Assembly: GCF_004011835.1 (NCBI RefSeq)
Contig: NZ_RKLN01000001.1
Location: 310,001-374,000 of the forward strand
DNA: 64,000 bases
Source of the DNA: Rhodococcus spongiicola
GTDB lineage: Bacteria > Actinomycetota > Actinomycetes > Mycobacteriales > Mycobacteriaceae
Direction of reading: 5' to 3'
Shown: positions 34,992-44,970 of the stretch, piece after piece
Layout of the letters: every line of letters begins with the position of its first letter
Numbering within the stretch: the first letter of the stretch is position 1
Made by a program: the position numbers and the translations under genes
The notes under the pieces: model-generated
Database searches by the model: none
What the model was told of the DNA's origin: nothing
Seen by the model: the letters and a program-made list of their open reading frames with translations, nothing else

Positions 34992-35064
34992 GGTATAGGG
35001 ATTCTACGGCGTCACGGCTCGGGCGCGGTGGTCGGCCGCGTCCGACACCGACCACCACTTCCGC

Positions 35065-35499
35065 CTACCCGTTGTAGATGCTGGTGGTACCGGTGGTCCC
35101 GCTCGTCTCGTCGACGACCAAGAACCCGAGTACGACGATCATGAAGACGGCGTACAGCGCGAACAGCGCGATCGCGATCCCCAGCGAGATCTTGCCCAGT
35201 GTCTTGACCCGGTCCGACGCGTACTGCGCGCCCTGGTAGTCGCCCATCGCCCACCTGGGAAAGATCGAATGCAAGTGGTTGAACGCGGCGAACGCTAGCG
35301 GCCAGAAGAAAATGATTGAGGCCGCGGCCCAACCGGCGTTCAACGGCGGCAACGGCGGCGGTCCGCCGTACTGGGCCGCCGGCGGGACGGTCGCGTACTG
35401 CGGGACACCGGGATACGGCTGCTGCGCGTACCTCGCCGAACTACCGTGCTGATCGGTCGGCGAGCCCTCGGGTCCGGTGTTGATCGTCGGTTCCGACAT
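35065..35499 (-). CDS. CD225/dispanin-type small membrane protein
   Basis: 144 residues. N-terminal ~50 residues are Pro/Gln/Tyr-rich and disordered (YAQQPYPGVPQYATVPP). Two membrane segments follow: LNAGWAAASIIFFWPLAFAA and LGKISLGIAIALFALYAVF, separated by the conserved polar loop MGDYQGAQYASDRVKTLGKI. This is the interferon-induced transmembrane (CD225) fold common in actinobacteria; bacterial function unknown. ATG at 35499 with GGAGGGG upstream; the frame is open further back without support. Confidence 0.8.
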   Translation of the reverse strand: MSEPTINTGPEGSPTDQHGSSARYAQQPYPGVPQYATVPPAAQYGGPPPLPPLNAGWAAASIIFFWPLAFAAFNHLHSIFPRWAMGDYQGAQYASDRVKTLGKISLGIAIALFALYAVFMIVVLGFLVVDETSGTTGTTSIYNG

Positions 35500-35566
35500 G
35501 TCTTGATGTCCCCTCCGTTGTCGACAGTTCGTCGGCACAGAAGGTATCGGAAAACCGACGAATCGG

Positions 35567-36154
35567 TCAGCCCCCGGCTTTGCGGGCAACCGTGACCGCC
35601 CAGTCGGCTCCCTTGTGCCAGGGCCGAAGATCCCATGTGGCGTAACGATATTCGCGCACCATCCCGACCGCAGCGAGATCGAGGTCGAACTCGTCGACGC
35701 CGTACTCGTAGTCGGTCGCGAACCCCGCCACGAAGATGCCGCCGGGCACCAGATGGTGGGCGATGCGTGCCAGAATCTGCCGCTCGGTGCCACGCGCGAC
35801 GAAGATCATCACGTTGCCGGCGGCGACGACGGCATCGAACCGCTCTCCCGGCAGGTCGAGCGTCGCGAGATCCGCCTCGTGGACCGTCAGTTCCGAATGC
35901 TCGCGGGCCGCGGCAACGAGAACGGGATCCAGGTCGACGGCCGTTACCCGGTGGCCGCGTCGGGCCAGTTCGGCGCCGAGTCGCCCTGTGCCGCAACCAG
36001 CGTCGAGAACGCGTGCACCGCGCGGCAGCATCGCATCCAGTGTCCGAGCCTCGCCGTGCAGGTCCGTCTCGTCCGCTTCGAGTTGCGCGAAGCGCGCGAC
36101 GTACGCGCGAGAGTCCGACACGGATCGTTCACGCTGCCATCGGGTCTCGGCCAT
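35567..36154 (-). CDS. Class I SAM-dependent methyltransferase
   Basis: 195 residues. Motif I VLDAGCGTGRLGAELARRGH binds S-adenosylmethionine, VTAVDLDP is the acidic strand-2 motif, and FDAVVAAGNVMIF is motif IV. Methyltransf_25/11 type; substrate not predictable. ATG at 36154 is chosen because it gives the family's usual short N-terminus; a longer frame reaches 36217. Confidence 0.82.
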   Translation of the reverse strand: MAETRWQRERSVSDSRAYVARFAQLEADETDLHGEARTLDAMLPRGARVLDAGCGTGRLGAELARRGHRVTAVDLDPVLVAAAREHSELTVHEADLATLDLPGERFDAVVAAGNVMIFVARGTERQILARIAHHLVPGGIFVAGFATDYEYGVDEFDLDLAAVGMVREYRYATWDLRPWHKGADWAVTVARKAGG

Positions 36155-36221
36155 GCAGCTCACAATAGGCCCCCGTATAGGACCACCGGCACCGACCGCT
36201 GATTCCGTATGTTCCACGGGC

Positions 36222-36653
36222 TCAGTTCGTACAGTCCGCCAGCCGCCGCAACAGCGTCGTCAGCTGTCGGACGTCTTCGGGATCCCACCGCGACAGCCGC
36301 TCGCGCCAACTGGCGATCGCCGACTCTCGGACTTCCGCCACTTGGACGCGTCCCGGATCGGTCAGCGCAACCAGGCGCGCACGTGCGTCCTGTGGGTCCG
36401 GGCTACGTTCGACGAGTCCCAGGCGTACCACCGCGTCGATCTGCCGGGTCAGGGTCGACTTCTCCACGCCCAGCTTGGCCACCAGCGTCGACATCGGGAC
36501 GGCATCGCCTCGCGCGAGGATCATCAAGAGCGGATAGCACGCGGGATCGAGTTTGGGGTGGATGGCCCTCGCACGCTCACGGGACTGAATCCGCCCACGC
36601 CGCCACAGATCGACCAACTCGGCCTCGAGTTCGGTGATCGGATCCGCGCTCAT
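36222..36653 (-). CDS. MarR-family transcriptional regulator
   Basis: 143 residues. Winged-helix core: ACYPLLMILARGDAVPMSTL, AKLGVEKSTLTRQIDAVVRL and wing SPDPQDARARLVALTDPG. The helices at both ends form the dimer. It could control the neighbouring methyltransferase gene or itself; no operator is evident. Confidence 0.88.
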   Translation of the reverse strand: MSADPITELEAELVDLWRRGRIQSRERARAIHPKLDPACYPLLMILARGDAVPMSTLVAKLGVEKSTLTRQIDAVVRLGLVERSPDPQDARARLVALTDPGRVQVAEVRESAIASWRERLSRWDPEDVRQLTTLLRRLADCTN

Positions 36654-36748
36654 ACTGCTGGACGTCCCTTCGCTCCGACTGTTGCAGGCGCATACGCGGC
36701 CTCACAACGCCGATAGGGTACGCCCCTGACGTCCGTCGTCGCTCGAGC

Positions 36749-37246
36749 CTACGGGCACGCCGGCCTGACCAACTGCAGGATACGGTTGGCCTGGTCCTCG
36801 GTCGGAGCGGTGCCGTTGTTCGTCGCGGTCTCGGTGACCTTCGCCACCAGTTCCTCGGTGCTTGCACCGGAGCCGATGTCGGCGCAGGTCTCCTGGACGA
36901 TCGACTCGATCGATTCGTCGTCGCGGTCGCTCGACAGGCTCGGGTACGCCGTCCGGAACGTGGCGACGAACGCGGACAACTTGGCATCGTCCCAGACCTC
37001 ACCGATGCCCGACACCAGACTCGACGCGGTCGCCTGGATGCTCGACACCAACTCCGACGCGGTCGCTTGGACGCTCGAGCGTAGTGCCTCGGCGGGTCCC
37101 GGCTCCGGCGTGGACGTGACCGCGGAGCTGATCCTCTCCTTGGTCTCCTCTGACGTGCCTCCGTTGTCAGCGCACGCGCCGACAGCGACTAAGAGAGCCG
37201 AGGCAGTCACAATCATTGCAGCTGTCTTCCCCTTGATTCTCCCCAT
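36749..37246 (-). CDS. Putative lipoprotein of unknown function
   Basis: 165 residues. Signal sequence with lipobox (ALLVAVGACADN). The mature part contains two similar SVQATASELVSS / SIQATASSLVSG segments in a helical stretch, then a C-terminal domain with two cysteines (ETCADI, VRPACP). A DUF732-like C-terminus is possible. Function unknown. Confidence 0.7.
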   Translation of the reverse strand: MGRIKGKTAAMIVTASALLVAVGACADNGGTSEETKERISSAVTSTPEPGPAEALRSSVQATASELVSSIQATASSLVSGIGEVWDDAKLSAFVATFRTAYPSLSSDRDDESIESIVQETCADIGSGASTEELVAKVTETATNNGTAPTEDQANRILQLVRPACP

Positions 37247-37385
37247 GGGCGGATCCTAGCGGTGCCCCCAAGGCGATTGTCGGGTTTAACCGGTCCGTGA
37301 CCGGATCGATTGCACACGCCGACCGGGACAAATGCGTAGATTCGAGAATGAGCGCCACCAGACCTCCCGGAAGGAACCGCGCCCT

Positions 37386-38684
37386 GTGAGCCTCAAGAAC
37401 ATCGTCCAGCCCGCCCGGCGCACCCGCATGCGTGACCGCGGCGAGGTCATCGGCGCCGGCGGGATGTGGCTTGCGAAGTGGTCGCTGTGCATCGCCGCGA
37501 TTGCGATCGGGGCGCTCGTGGTCGGCTGGGTTCTCCAGAAGCTGTGGGTGATCGCCCTCCCCGTGCTGTTGGCGATCGTCGTCTGCACCGTGCTCTGGCC
37601 ACCTGCGCGTGCCCTCACCAGGCGTGGCGTACCCCCGGCCGCCGCCGCGTCCATCACGATGCTCGGGTTCTTCGCCCTGTTCGGCGGCGTCGTCGCCCTG
37701 ATCGTGCCGTCCGTCGTCGCCCAGGCACCCGAGCTGGCGAACAAGGCCACCGAGGGTATCCAGCAGGTGCAGGACTGGTTCCAGGGCCCGCCGATCAACC
37801 TGCAGGACGAGCAGATCGACACGGCCATCAACGCGATCACGACAAAGGTGCAGGAGAGTGGCACCGCCATCGCGTCCGGTGTCTTCAGCGGCGTCACCAG
37901 CGCCGGATCGATGGTCATCACCCTCGGCCTGGTAGTCGTGCTCTCCTTCTTCTTCATCAAGGATGGGCCCCGGTTCATCCCGTGGCTGCACAGCGTCGGC
38001 GGCGGGCGTGCCGGACGGCACCTCGAAGCGGTTCTCGTCCGGATGTGGGACACGCTGGGCGGCTTTATCCGCACCCAAGCTCTCGTGAGCCTCATCGATG
38101 CCGTGTTCATCGGCGCGGGCCTGCTGATTCTCGGTGTTCCACTCGCCCCCGTACTGGCGATCTTCACGTTCATCGGTGGCTTCATCCCGATCGTCGGTGC
38201 GTTCGTCGCCGGTGCTCTCGCGGTCCTGGTGGCGCTGGTGGCGAATGGTCTGACGACCGCGCTGATCGTGCTCGCGATCATCATCGCCGTCCAGCAGATC
38301 GAAGGAAACGTGCTGCAGCCGGTGCTACAGAGCAAGAGCATGAAGCTCCACGCCGTCGTGGTGTTGCTCTCCGTGACGGCCGGCGGCGCCCTGTTCGGCA
38401 TTGTCGGCGCGTTCCTCGCCGTTCCGGTCGCCGCGGTGGCCGCGGTGGTAATCCGCTACCTGGGAGAGCAGGTCGATCGCCGCCTCGAGGAGGACAGGCT
38501 GTTGGATGCTGACGCGAATGTCGACGGCGACGGCACACCCAGCGGCGGCGGCACACCCAGCGACGGCGACGGCACACACAGCGACGGCGAGGTGGACACC
38601 GCCGATGCGTCCCCGGTCGCCGAACCGTCTCCGGTCGCCGATTCGGACCCGAGCACCAGCTCGTCCGGGTCCGGCCGTCGCTAG
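37386..38684 (+). CDS. AI-2E family transporter (PerM-like)
   Basis: 432 residues. Multi-pass membrane protein with the family pattern: WLAKWSLCIAAIAIGALVVG, VIALPVLLAIVVCTVLWPPA, a periplasmic-type amphipathic region, VVVLSFFFIKDGPRF, TQALVSLIDAVFIGAGL and GGFIPIVGAFVAGALAV. Members export small molecules or act as Na+/H+ antiporters; the substrate is unknown. The last ~60 residues are a low-complexity tail of DGTPSGGG/TPSDGDGTHSDG repeats. GTG at 37386 with GGAAGGA upstream is preferred to ATG 37332. Its stop interlocks with that of sbcC. Confidence 0.85.
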   Translation: MSLKNIVQPARRTRMRDRGEVIGAGGMWLAKWSLCIAAIAIGALVVGWVLQKLWVIALPVLLAIVVCTVLWPPARALTRRGVPPAAAASITMLGFFALFGGVVALIVPSVVAQAPELANKATEGIQQVQDWFQGPPINLQDEQIDTAINAITTKVQESGTAIASGVFSGVTSAGSMVITLGLVVVLSFFFIKDGPRFIPWLHSVGGGRAGRHLEAVLVRMWDTLGGFIRTQALVSLIDAVFIGAGLLILGVPLAPVLAIFTFIGGFIPIVGAFVAGALAVLVALVANGLTTALIVLAIIIAVQQIEGNVLQPVLQSKSMKLHAVVVLLSVTAGGALFGIVGAFLAVPVAAVAAVVIRYLGEQVDRRLEEDRLLDADANVDGDGTPSGGGTPSDGDGTHSDGEVDTADASPVAEPSPVADSDPSTSSSGSGRR

Positions 38685-41662
38685 CTTGCGATCATCTCGA
38701 GCGTGGATCCGGTCCGGCCCCGCACCACGTGCAGCCGGCTCGGGATCCGCTGTCGCATCTCGTCGACGTGGCTGACGATCCCGACCACGCGACCACCGGC
38801 CCGCAACTCGTCGAGGACACCCATCGCCAGATCCAGGGTGTCGGCGTCGAGCGTGCCGAATCCCTCGTCGATGAACATCGTGTCGAGCACCACGCCACCC
38901 GACTCGGCCGCGACGACGTCGGCGAGACCCAGCGCCAGGGACAGCGACGCCAGGAACGACTCGCCGCCGGACAGCGTCTTCGCCGACCGAACGACGCCGG
39001 TGTAGTCGTCACGAATGTCGAGGCCCAGTCCACCGCGGCGTCCTCGCGAGCCCGCCTCGTCTGAATGGACGAACTCGTACCGGCCGGCGGACATGCGGCG
39101 CAGCCTCACCGACGCCGACATCGCGACCTCCTCGAGCCTGGAGGCGAGCACGTAGGAGCGCAGCGACATCTTGCGCGAATTCTGACCGCGTCCGGCCACT
39201 ACCTCGGCGAGGCCGGCGAGTTCCTCGTGGGTGGCGAGTACCGGCCCCAGCGCAGTCATGGTCTGCTCGAGCTGGGAGACGAGGCGCTCGAGGTTCCCAC
39301 GACGCGTCTCGGCCTCCGCTGCCGACGCCGCGGCGACCTCGACAGCCGACGCGGCCTCGCGAGCGAGAGTCTCGGGCACAGAAGTGTCGACCGGGTCGAG
39401 CTCGGCGACCGCCACGACGTCAGGTTCCGCCAGCACCGCGCGGGCACCTGCGGCTCGGTCCCGGGCGGCGGTGAGGACCTCCTCGATCTGACCCAACCGC
39501 GAGGCCGAGCGGATCGCTGCCCGCGCTTCAGCGAGTGACTCGAACCCGGCGTCGGTCGCGGCGGCTCGCGCGCGACCATCCAGGTTGCGGGCGGTCGCAT
39601 CGAGCATTGCGGCCCTGTCCCGAGTATCCAGCAACTGCGCGGCCTGTGTTGCCAGGTCGCCGAAGCGGTCCCGCCGCGCCTGCACGCTACGGTCGCCACC
39701 GGCGGCCGCCAGCATCCGAGCCTGCAGCGCCGCGACCTGCTCGTCGGACGACTCGATGCGGGTGTCGAGAGCGGTCCGTTCGGTATCGGTCGCACGAGAT
39801 TGCTGGTCCAGCTCCGCACCGCGGGAACGGAGTTCGTCCACCGACGCGGTCGCCCTGGCAAGGCCGGCCGCCACCGACCGCGCATGCTCGACGGCGGCCG
39901 CGGCGTCCTCGCTCCGCCGCCGTAGCTCCGCGTGGTCGCCACCACCACTGCGCCCGGAAAGCAGTTCGACGACCCGTTCTTGTTGGGACAACAGCGCCGT
40001 CTCCGCTTCGAGCGCAGCTGCAGCATGTTGCTCCTCGCCGCGTGCCGCCTCCTCGTCGTCCTTGGTGACGGTCGCATCCTCCGGGCGAGCGGGCGCGGGA
40101 TGGTCGAGAGATCCACACACCGCGCACTTCTCACCGTCGACCAGTTGCGCGGCCAACTCGGCGGCCATGCCCGCGATCCGCCGCTCCCGCAGGTCGAGCA
40201 GTCGGTCCCGCGCGTTCTGGTGCCTGTCGCGGGCGCCGGCCACAGTTCGGCGACGCTCCTCCAGTACCGTTGTCGCAGAAACCAGTTCGTCGGCAGCCGC
40301 GGCGGCGTCGGCAGCGCGGGCGGCCGTTTCCTCGAGCGTCGGCACCGACGTCTGCGCCTGCTCAGCACGGCGTGCGGCGTCCTCGGCCGTGGCCAGTTCC
40401 TCGGGCCACCGATCACGTGCGGTCGCCAACTCGTCGGCACGACGTGTCAAGTCGGCACTGCGTAGACGCATCGCGGCGAGGTCGCGCGCGAGTCGTTCCA
40501 TTTCACGAGCCTCGGCGAGCAACGAGTCCAGGCGGACCACTTCGGCGGACCACTCCCCTGCCTGCGTGCGGATCGCGTCGCGATCGGCCTCCGTCTGCGG
40601 CCACGACAGCTGCGCCACCAAGTTCGAACCGTGTTCGGACGCGGTGAGCCTGCCGGAGACCGTGCGGGCGTCCGCCAGAGCGGACTCGGCCCCGCTCGCG
40701 GCGGAGTCGGCGTCGGAGGCCGCGGCCGCGACCACCGCGGCCAACGCGGCGCGATCCGCCTCCGCTGCCAGGGAATCCCGCTCGGATGCCCCCGCCTCGA
40801 GCTCGGCCAGTTCGGCTCGGGCACGCTCCCGTCGGAGCTGCAACTCACGGACCCGCCTGGACTCCGCTGCCGCGGCGCGTGCCGTCTCGTCTGCAGCGCG
40901 AACTCGCGTCAATTCCGTGGCCGTCAGCTCAGCCGTCTCCACGGCCTGATCGAACAGCCGCCGGGCCCAGCCGAGGGGATCACCGTCGGCCCCGGCCTCC
41001 ATCCCCGCCGCCGTCGATACCCGCGCCACGAGCATGTCCACCCGCTTGCGGTTTTCGTCGACCTGCGCCGCGCTCTTCCTCCTCTCGTCGACGAACCAGT
41101 CTTCGACGGACTTGAACCGCGTGGTGTCGAAGAGCTTCTCGAGCAACTTGCCACGTTCCTCGTTGTCCGCCCGCAGAAACCTGGCGAACTCCCCTTGCGG
41201 CAGCAACACCACCTGGAAGAACTGGTCGGAGGTCATGCCGAGCAGGCGCTCGACCTCGCGAGCGATATCCGGTATGCGGGACAAGTGCTCGCCATTGCCG
41301 CCCAGCCAGGTGAGAGTCGCCTTCGCGTTCTCGGTGAGCGTTCCCGCACCACGCTTCTTGGGGCGTTCGTACTCGGGGCTACGGGTGATGCGCATAGATC
41401 GTCCCCCGATGGTCGCCTCGAGCGTCACCGTCGGAACGGAGCCGGCCGGCGCGTGGTCCGACAGCAGCCGCTTCCCTTCCTTGCGAGCACCGGGCACGGT
41501 GCCGTAGAGCGCAAATGCCACTGCGTCGAGGATCGTCGTCTTGCCCGCACCTGTCTGCCCGTGCAACAGGAACAGCCCGTCCGCGCCCAGGTCGTCGAAA
41601 TCGACCTCGACGGTGCCGGCAAAGGGGCCGAACGCCGTGACCTCCAGCCTGTGCAGTCTCAC
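38681..41662 (-). CDS. sbcC: DNA repair exonuclease subunit SbcC
   Basis: 993 residues. ATPase arm of the SbcCD nuclease that opens hairpins and protein-blocked DNA ends. N-terminal Walker A is LHGQTGAGKTTILDAVAFAL; long Ala/Arg/Glu-rich coiled coils follow; the zinc hook is CAVC near residue 513. The ABC signature (TLSGGESFLASLSLALGLAD) and Walker B (LDTMFIDEGFGTLD) are at the C-terminus. ATGA overlap with sbcD upstream. Its stop codon shares the CTAG with the convergent transporter gene. A long open frame on the opposite strand is a shadow. Confidence 0.95.
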   Translation of the reverse strand: MRLHRLEVTAFGPFAGTVEVDFDDLGADGLFLLHGQTGAGKTTILDAVAFALYGTVPGARKEGKRLLSDHAPAGSVPTVTLEATIGGRSMRITRSPEYERPKKRGAGTLTENAKATLTWLGGNGEHLSRIPDIAREVERLLGMTSDQFFQVVLLPQGEFARFLRADNEERGKLLEKLFDTTRFKSVEDWFVDERRKSAAQVDENRKRVDMLVARVSTAAGMEAGADGDPLGWARRLFDQAVETAELTATELTRVRAADETARAAAAESRRVRELQLRRERARAELAELEAGASERDSLAAEADRAALAAVVAAAASDADSAASGAESALADARTVSGRLTASEHGSNLVAQLSWPQTEADRDAIRTQAGEWSAEVVRLDSLLAEAREMERLARDLAAMRLRSADLTRRADELATARDRWPEELATAEDAARRAEQAQTSVPTLEETAARAADAAAAADELVSATTVLEERRRTVAGARDRHQNARDRLLDLRERRIAGMAAELAAQLVDGEKCAVCGSLDHPAPARPEDATVTKDDEEAARGEEQHAAAALEAETALLSQQERVVELLSGRSGGGDHAELRRRSEDAAAAVEHARSVAAGLARATASVDELRSRGAELDQQSRATDTERTALDTRIESSDEQVAALQARMLAAAGGDRSVQARRDRFGDLATQAAQLLDTRDRAAMLDATARNLDGRARAAATDAGFESLAEARAAIRSASRLGQIEEVLTAARDRAAGARAVLAEPDVVAVAELDPVDTSVPETLAREAASAVEVAAASAAEAETRRGNLERLVSQLEQTMTALGPVLATHEELAGLAEVVAGRGQNSRKMSLRSYVLASRLEEVAMSASVRLRRMSAGRYEFVHSDEAGSRGRRGGLGLDIRDDYTGVVRSAKTLSGGESFLASLSLALGLADVVAAESGGVVLDTMFIDEGFGTLDADTLDLAMGVLDELRAGGRVVGIVSHVDEMRQRIPSRLHVVRGRTGSTLEMIAS

Positions 41663-42855
41663 GCCGGCACCTCGGCCGCGTCCAGCGGATCATCCGAGCG
41701 AACCGATGCGGCCTCCTCCGCCGTCGCGCGGCGAAGCGCCTCCTCGAGCAGTCGGGTCTCACCCACGCTCGCCTGGCTGCGCACATCCGACAGGAAGCCC
41801 TGCGCCACTTCGAGATCCGAACGTCCACGAACCCGCTCGCGATATCTGAGTTCTGGATTACCTTCGGGCCGTTGCCATTCCATGTGAACCGCGTATCGGA
41901 AACGGGACTGCAGTGCCCGCATCGCATCGACGGGACGCAACGGATCGGTGAGAATGGCCGACACGTAGTGGTCCTCCACGGACTCGAGCGCTTCGTCGTG
42001 CAGCAACTCGTCGAGCGTTCCAGTGAGTTGACTGAGCCCACGCACCACGGGCAGGTCGATGTGCTCGACGCCGGCGAGGCCGGCGGCATCGACGTCGACG
42101 AGCAACACCGCCTTCCGGTGCGAGCGCTCCCCGAACGAGTACGGCAGTGGTGATCCGCTGTATCGGACGTTCTCGGCCAGGGTCTGCGGCGAGTGCAGAT
42201 GTCCGAGTGCGACGTAGTCGACGCCGTCGAACGCGGATGCCGACACGGTCTCGACGCCACCGATGGAGATCGACCGCTCCGACCCGGTTGCCTCCCCGCC
42301 GACGACGAAGGCATGCGCGAGCAGTACCGAACGCAGACCGGGCGTCTCAGCCCGGCGTGTGTCCAGGTCCGTCCGGATCCGCGCCATAGCGACGTCGAGG
42401 ATGTCGGCGTGAGACCGCGCCTGCGGTGCCCCCAGTTCGGCTCGGGTGATCTCGGGTTCGAGGTAGGGGATGCCGTAGAACGCGACCGGACCGTGTTCGT
42501 CGTCGAGCAGCACCGGAGTGTCCAAGGCAGCCACCCTTGTGAGCAGATGGAGGCCGCCGGCCGCCGCGAACGACGCGCCGGCACCGAGTCGCGTCGGCGA
42601 GTCGTGGTTGCCCGACGTCGCGACGATCACCGCACCCGCCGCGCGGATCGCCTCGAAACCCCTGTTGCATACCTCCACCGCGTCGGCGCTGGGGATGGAA
42701 CGGTCGTACACATCCCCCGGGACCACGACCACGTCGACGGATCGGTCGACGACCAGGTCTGCGATCGCCTGGAGTACCCGCCCCTGGTCGGCGAGCAGGT
42801 CGACACCGTGGAAGGTGCGCCCCACGTGCCAGTCGGATGTGTGCAGGACCCTCAT
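41659..42855 (-). CDS. sbcD: DNA repair exonuclease subunit SbcD
   Basis: 398 residues, Mre11-like metallophosphatase. Phosphoesterase motifs: HTSDWHVGRTF (Asp-His), VVPGDVYDRS, ATSGNHDSPTRL and later YVALGHLHSPQ. Forms the nuclease core of the SbcCD complex. Overlaps sbcC by four bases and is divergent from the DUF6542 gene. Confidence 0.95.
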   Translation of the reverse strand: MRVLHTSDWHVGRTFHGVDLLADQGRVLQAIADLVVDRSVDVVVVPGDVYDRSIPSADAVEVCNRGFEAIRAAGAVIVATSGNHDSPTRLGAGASFAAAGGLHLLTRVAALDTPVLLDDEHGPVAFYGIPYLEPEITRAELGAPQARSHADILDVAMARIRTDLDTRRAETPGLRSVLLAHAFVVGGEATGSERSISIGGVETVSASAFDGVDYVALGHLHSPQTLAENVRYSGSPLPYSFGERSHRKAVLLVDVDAAGLAGVEHIDLPVVRGLSQLTGTLDELLHDEALESVEDHYVSAILTDPLRPVDAMRALQSRFRYAVHMEWQRPEGNPELRYRERVRGRSDLEVAQGFLSDVRSQASVGETRLLEEALRRATAEEAASVRSDDPLDAAEVPA

Positions 42856-43005
42856 GACGAACGACGGTAGAGCACCCGCCCGACATCATCGAGAACCGGA
42901 CATGTCGGTCCCTGGCCCGACCACGCTGTCCGATCTCGGTGAAAACACGGCCTCAGGCGGTCCCGCCGGGCGAGTAAGCCGGCCTCGAGCGACTACTCTC
43001 GAGGT

Positions 43006-43812
43006 GTGTCTTCAACCCAACGTGCTCGTTCCGGGGTGCCGCTCGATCAGCGATCGGCTCTCCCCTCAGTTCACGGCATACCCGCCTGGGGGGCTGTCGC
43101 GGTCGCCGCTGGGTTGACCATCATCGGATTCGCGTTGGACGCCGCGTCGGGGAGTGAACAACTGACCTCGAAGTTCTCGGCACTGTACTTCCTCGGCTGC
43201 CTGGTGGCGGTCCTCGCCGTTCGCCACCGCGGGCTCTTCACTACCGTCGTCCAGCCTCCCCTGCTGCTGTTCATCGCAGTGCCGGTCGGTCAGCAACTCC
43301 TCACCAACACCAACGGCGCCAGCCTCAAGGACCTCGCGCTCAACGTCGCGTACCCGCTGGTAGACCGGTTCCCCCTGATGTTGGCGGCCACGGTCGCGGT
43401 GGTACTGATCGCCGGTGTGCGGAAGGTCATGTCCCGGCAGAGCCAAGGTGCCCCCGCTCGCTCCCGAGCAAGTCGGGCCTCGGCGAGGGCCACGCGCGGC
43501 GGCACCTCAGCGGATCGCCGAGAAGCCCGCACCTCGGCGCAGGACAGACGCCCGGCGCACGACCCGACGGCTCCGCGGACGACCTACGAACCCGCGACGG
43601 CCCGTTCTAATGCGCGCGGCGGCTACCCCGAGCCGGTGCGTCGCGACAGATCACGACGCGACACCGCATACAGCGAACCCATCGCCCGAGGCCGCGAACC
43701 GATCCAGCGCGATTCGATTCCCGCCCGAGGCCGCCCGACGATGGACGTGCCTTCCCGCCCCGTCACGCAGGTGCGCAACCGGGGCCATCGCGAGCCCCCG
43801 ATCGACCGCTAG
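43006..43812 (+). CDS. DUF6542 membrane protein with a long basic tail
   Basis: 268 residues. Four hydrophobic segments in the first 140 residues (WGAVAVAAGLTIIGFALDAA, FSALYFLGCLVAVLAV, LLLFIAVPVGQQLL, FPLMLAATVAVVLIAGV), then ~125 residues rich in Arg, Pro and Ala, likely disordered. Matches the actinobacterial DUF6542 family found next to ispH. GTG start at 43006. Function unknown. Confidence 0.78.
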   Translation: MSSTQRARSGVPLDQRSALPSVHGIPAWGAVAVAAGLTIIGFALDAASGSEQLTSKFSALYFLGCLVAVLAVRHRGLFTTVVQPPLLLFIAVPVGQQLLTNTNGASLKDLALNVAYPLVDRFPLMLAATVAVVLIAGVRKVMSRQSQGAPARSRASRASARATRGGTSADRREARTSAQDRRPAHDPTAPRTTYEPATARSNARGGYPEPVRRDRSRRDTAYSEPIARGREPIQRDSIPARGRPTMDVPSRPVTQVRNRGHREPPIDR

Positions 43813-43822
43813 ATGAACGCAC

Positions 43823-43857
43823 GACTGGCCCCGGGACAGACCGTCCCGGGGCCAGTC
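43823..43857. terminator. Bidirectional terminator between DUF6542 gene and ispH
   Basis: GACTGGCCCCGGGAC and GTCCCGGGGCCAGTC pair perfectly over 15 bp around a five-base loop, between two converging genes. Confidence 0.85.
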
Positions 43858-43867
43858 GCATGTTCCG

Positions 43868-44872
43868 TCAGGTTCGCGCGGCGCGCAGCTCCCGCGGCAG
43901 GGAGAAAACGAGCGTCTCGTTGGCGGTGGTGACCGGCTGGACGTTGGCGAACCCGTGCTCGGCGAGCAGGTCGATCACCCCGCGGACCAGGATCTCGGGA
44001 ACCGATGCCCCGGAAGTGATCCCGACGGTCCGCACCCCGTCGAGCCAGGCGACGTCGACCTCGCGGGCATAGTCGACGAGGTGTGCGGCGCGAGCGCCTG
44101 CACCCAGAGCTACCTCGACGAGCCGGACCGAGTTGGACGAGTTCCGTGAGCCGACCACGATCACCAGATCGCACTCAGAGGCCATCGCCTTCACCGCGAC
44201 CTGGCGGTTTTGGGTGGCGTAGCAGATGTCATCGCTGGGCGGGTCCTCGAGTTGCGGGAACTTCTGCCGCAGCCGGTGCACCGTCTCCATCGTCTCGTCG
44301 ACCGACAGGGTCGTCTGTGACAACCAGACGACTTTCGCGCCTTCTCGCACGGTGATGTTCTCCACCGCGTCCGGGCCGTCGACCAGCTGCACATGATCGG
44401 GGGCCTCGCCCGCGGTGCCCTCGACCTCTTCGTGCCCCTCATGGCCGATCAGCAGGATGTCGTAGTCGTCGCGCGCGAATCGCTTGGCCTCCTGGTGCAC
44501 CTTCGTCACGAGGGGGCAGGTCGCGTCGATCGTGTGCAGGTTCCGCTCCTCAGCGGCAGCGTGGACCGCGGGAGACACCCCGTGCGCGGAGAACACCAGT
44601 ACCGAACCCTCGGGCACCTCGTCGGTCTCGTCGACGAAGATGACACCCCGCTCGGCGAGCGTGTCCACGACGTGGCGGTTGTGGACGATCTCCTTGCGCA
44701 CGTAGATGGGCGCCCCGTGCTTCTCGAGCGACTTCTCCACAGTCTCTACTGCGCGGTCGACGCCGGCGCAGTAGCCGCGTGGCTCGGCCAGTAGGACCCG
44801 CTTGTCTACGCCGGCGGCGTCGGGATCGGCGGATCGTGCGATACCCAGGTTGAGAGGAACTGCCGAAGACAT
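43868..44872 (-). CDS. ispH: 4-hydroxy-3-methylbut-2-enyl diphosphate reductase
   Basis: 334 residues. Last enzyme of the MEP pathway; makes IPP and DMAPP with an iron-sulfur cluster. The three cluster cysteines are Cys35 (PRGYCAGV), Cys119 ([12 protein letters not shown]) and Cys217 ([11 protein letters not shown]). Other family motifs: [21 protein letters not shown] and [12 protein letters not shown] at 44872; the frame runs further upstream without support. Ortholog of mycobacterial LytB2 by position. Confidence 0.95.
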   Translation of the reverse strand: MSSAVPLNLGIARSADPDAAGVDKRVLLAEPRGYCAGVDRAVETVEKSLEKHGAPIYVRKEIVHNRHVVDTLAERGVIFVDETDEVPEGSVLVFSAHGVSPAVHAAAEERNLHTIDATCPLVTKVHQEAKRFARDDYDILLIGHEGHEEVEGTAGEAPDHVQLVDGPDAVENITVREGAKVVWLSQTTLSVDETMETVHRLRQKFPQLEDPPSDDICYATQNRQVAVKAMASECDLVIVVGSRNSSNSVRLVEVALGAGARAAHLVDYAREVDVAWLDGVRTVGITSGASVPEILVRGVIDLLAEHGFANVQPVTTANETLVFSLPRELRAART

Positions 44873-44970
44873 GACACCAGCGTACGGTGCGTGCAATTCG
44901 CCGATCCCGCAGTACGGACCATCGGCGCTGTCAGCTACCAAATAACGCGAACGTAAGGCAGGCTGTGAGC

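Noticed and set aside
39585-40949. 454-codon Ser/Ala-rich plus-strand frame
   Set aside because: Antisense to the coiled-coil part of sbcC.
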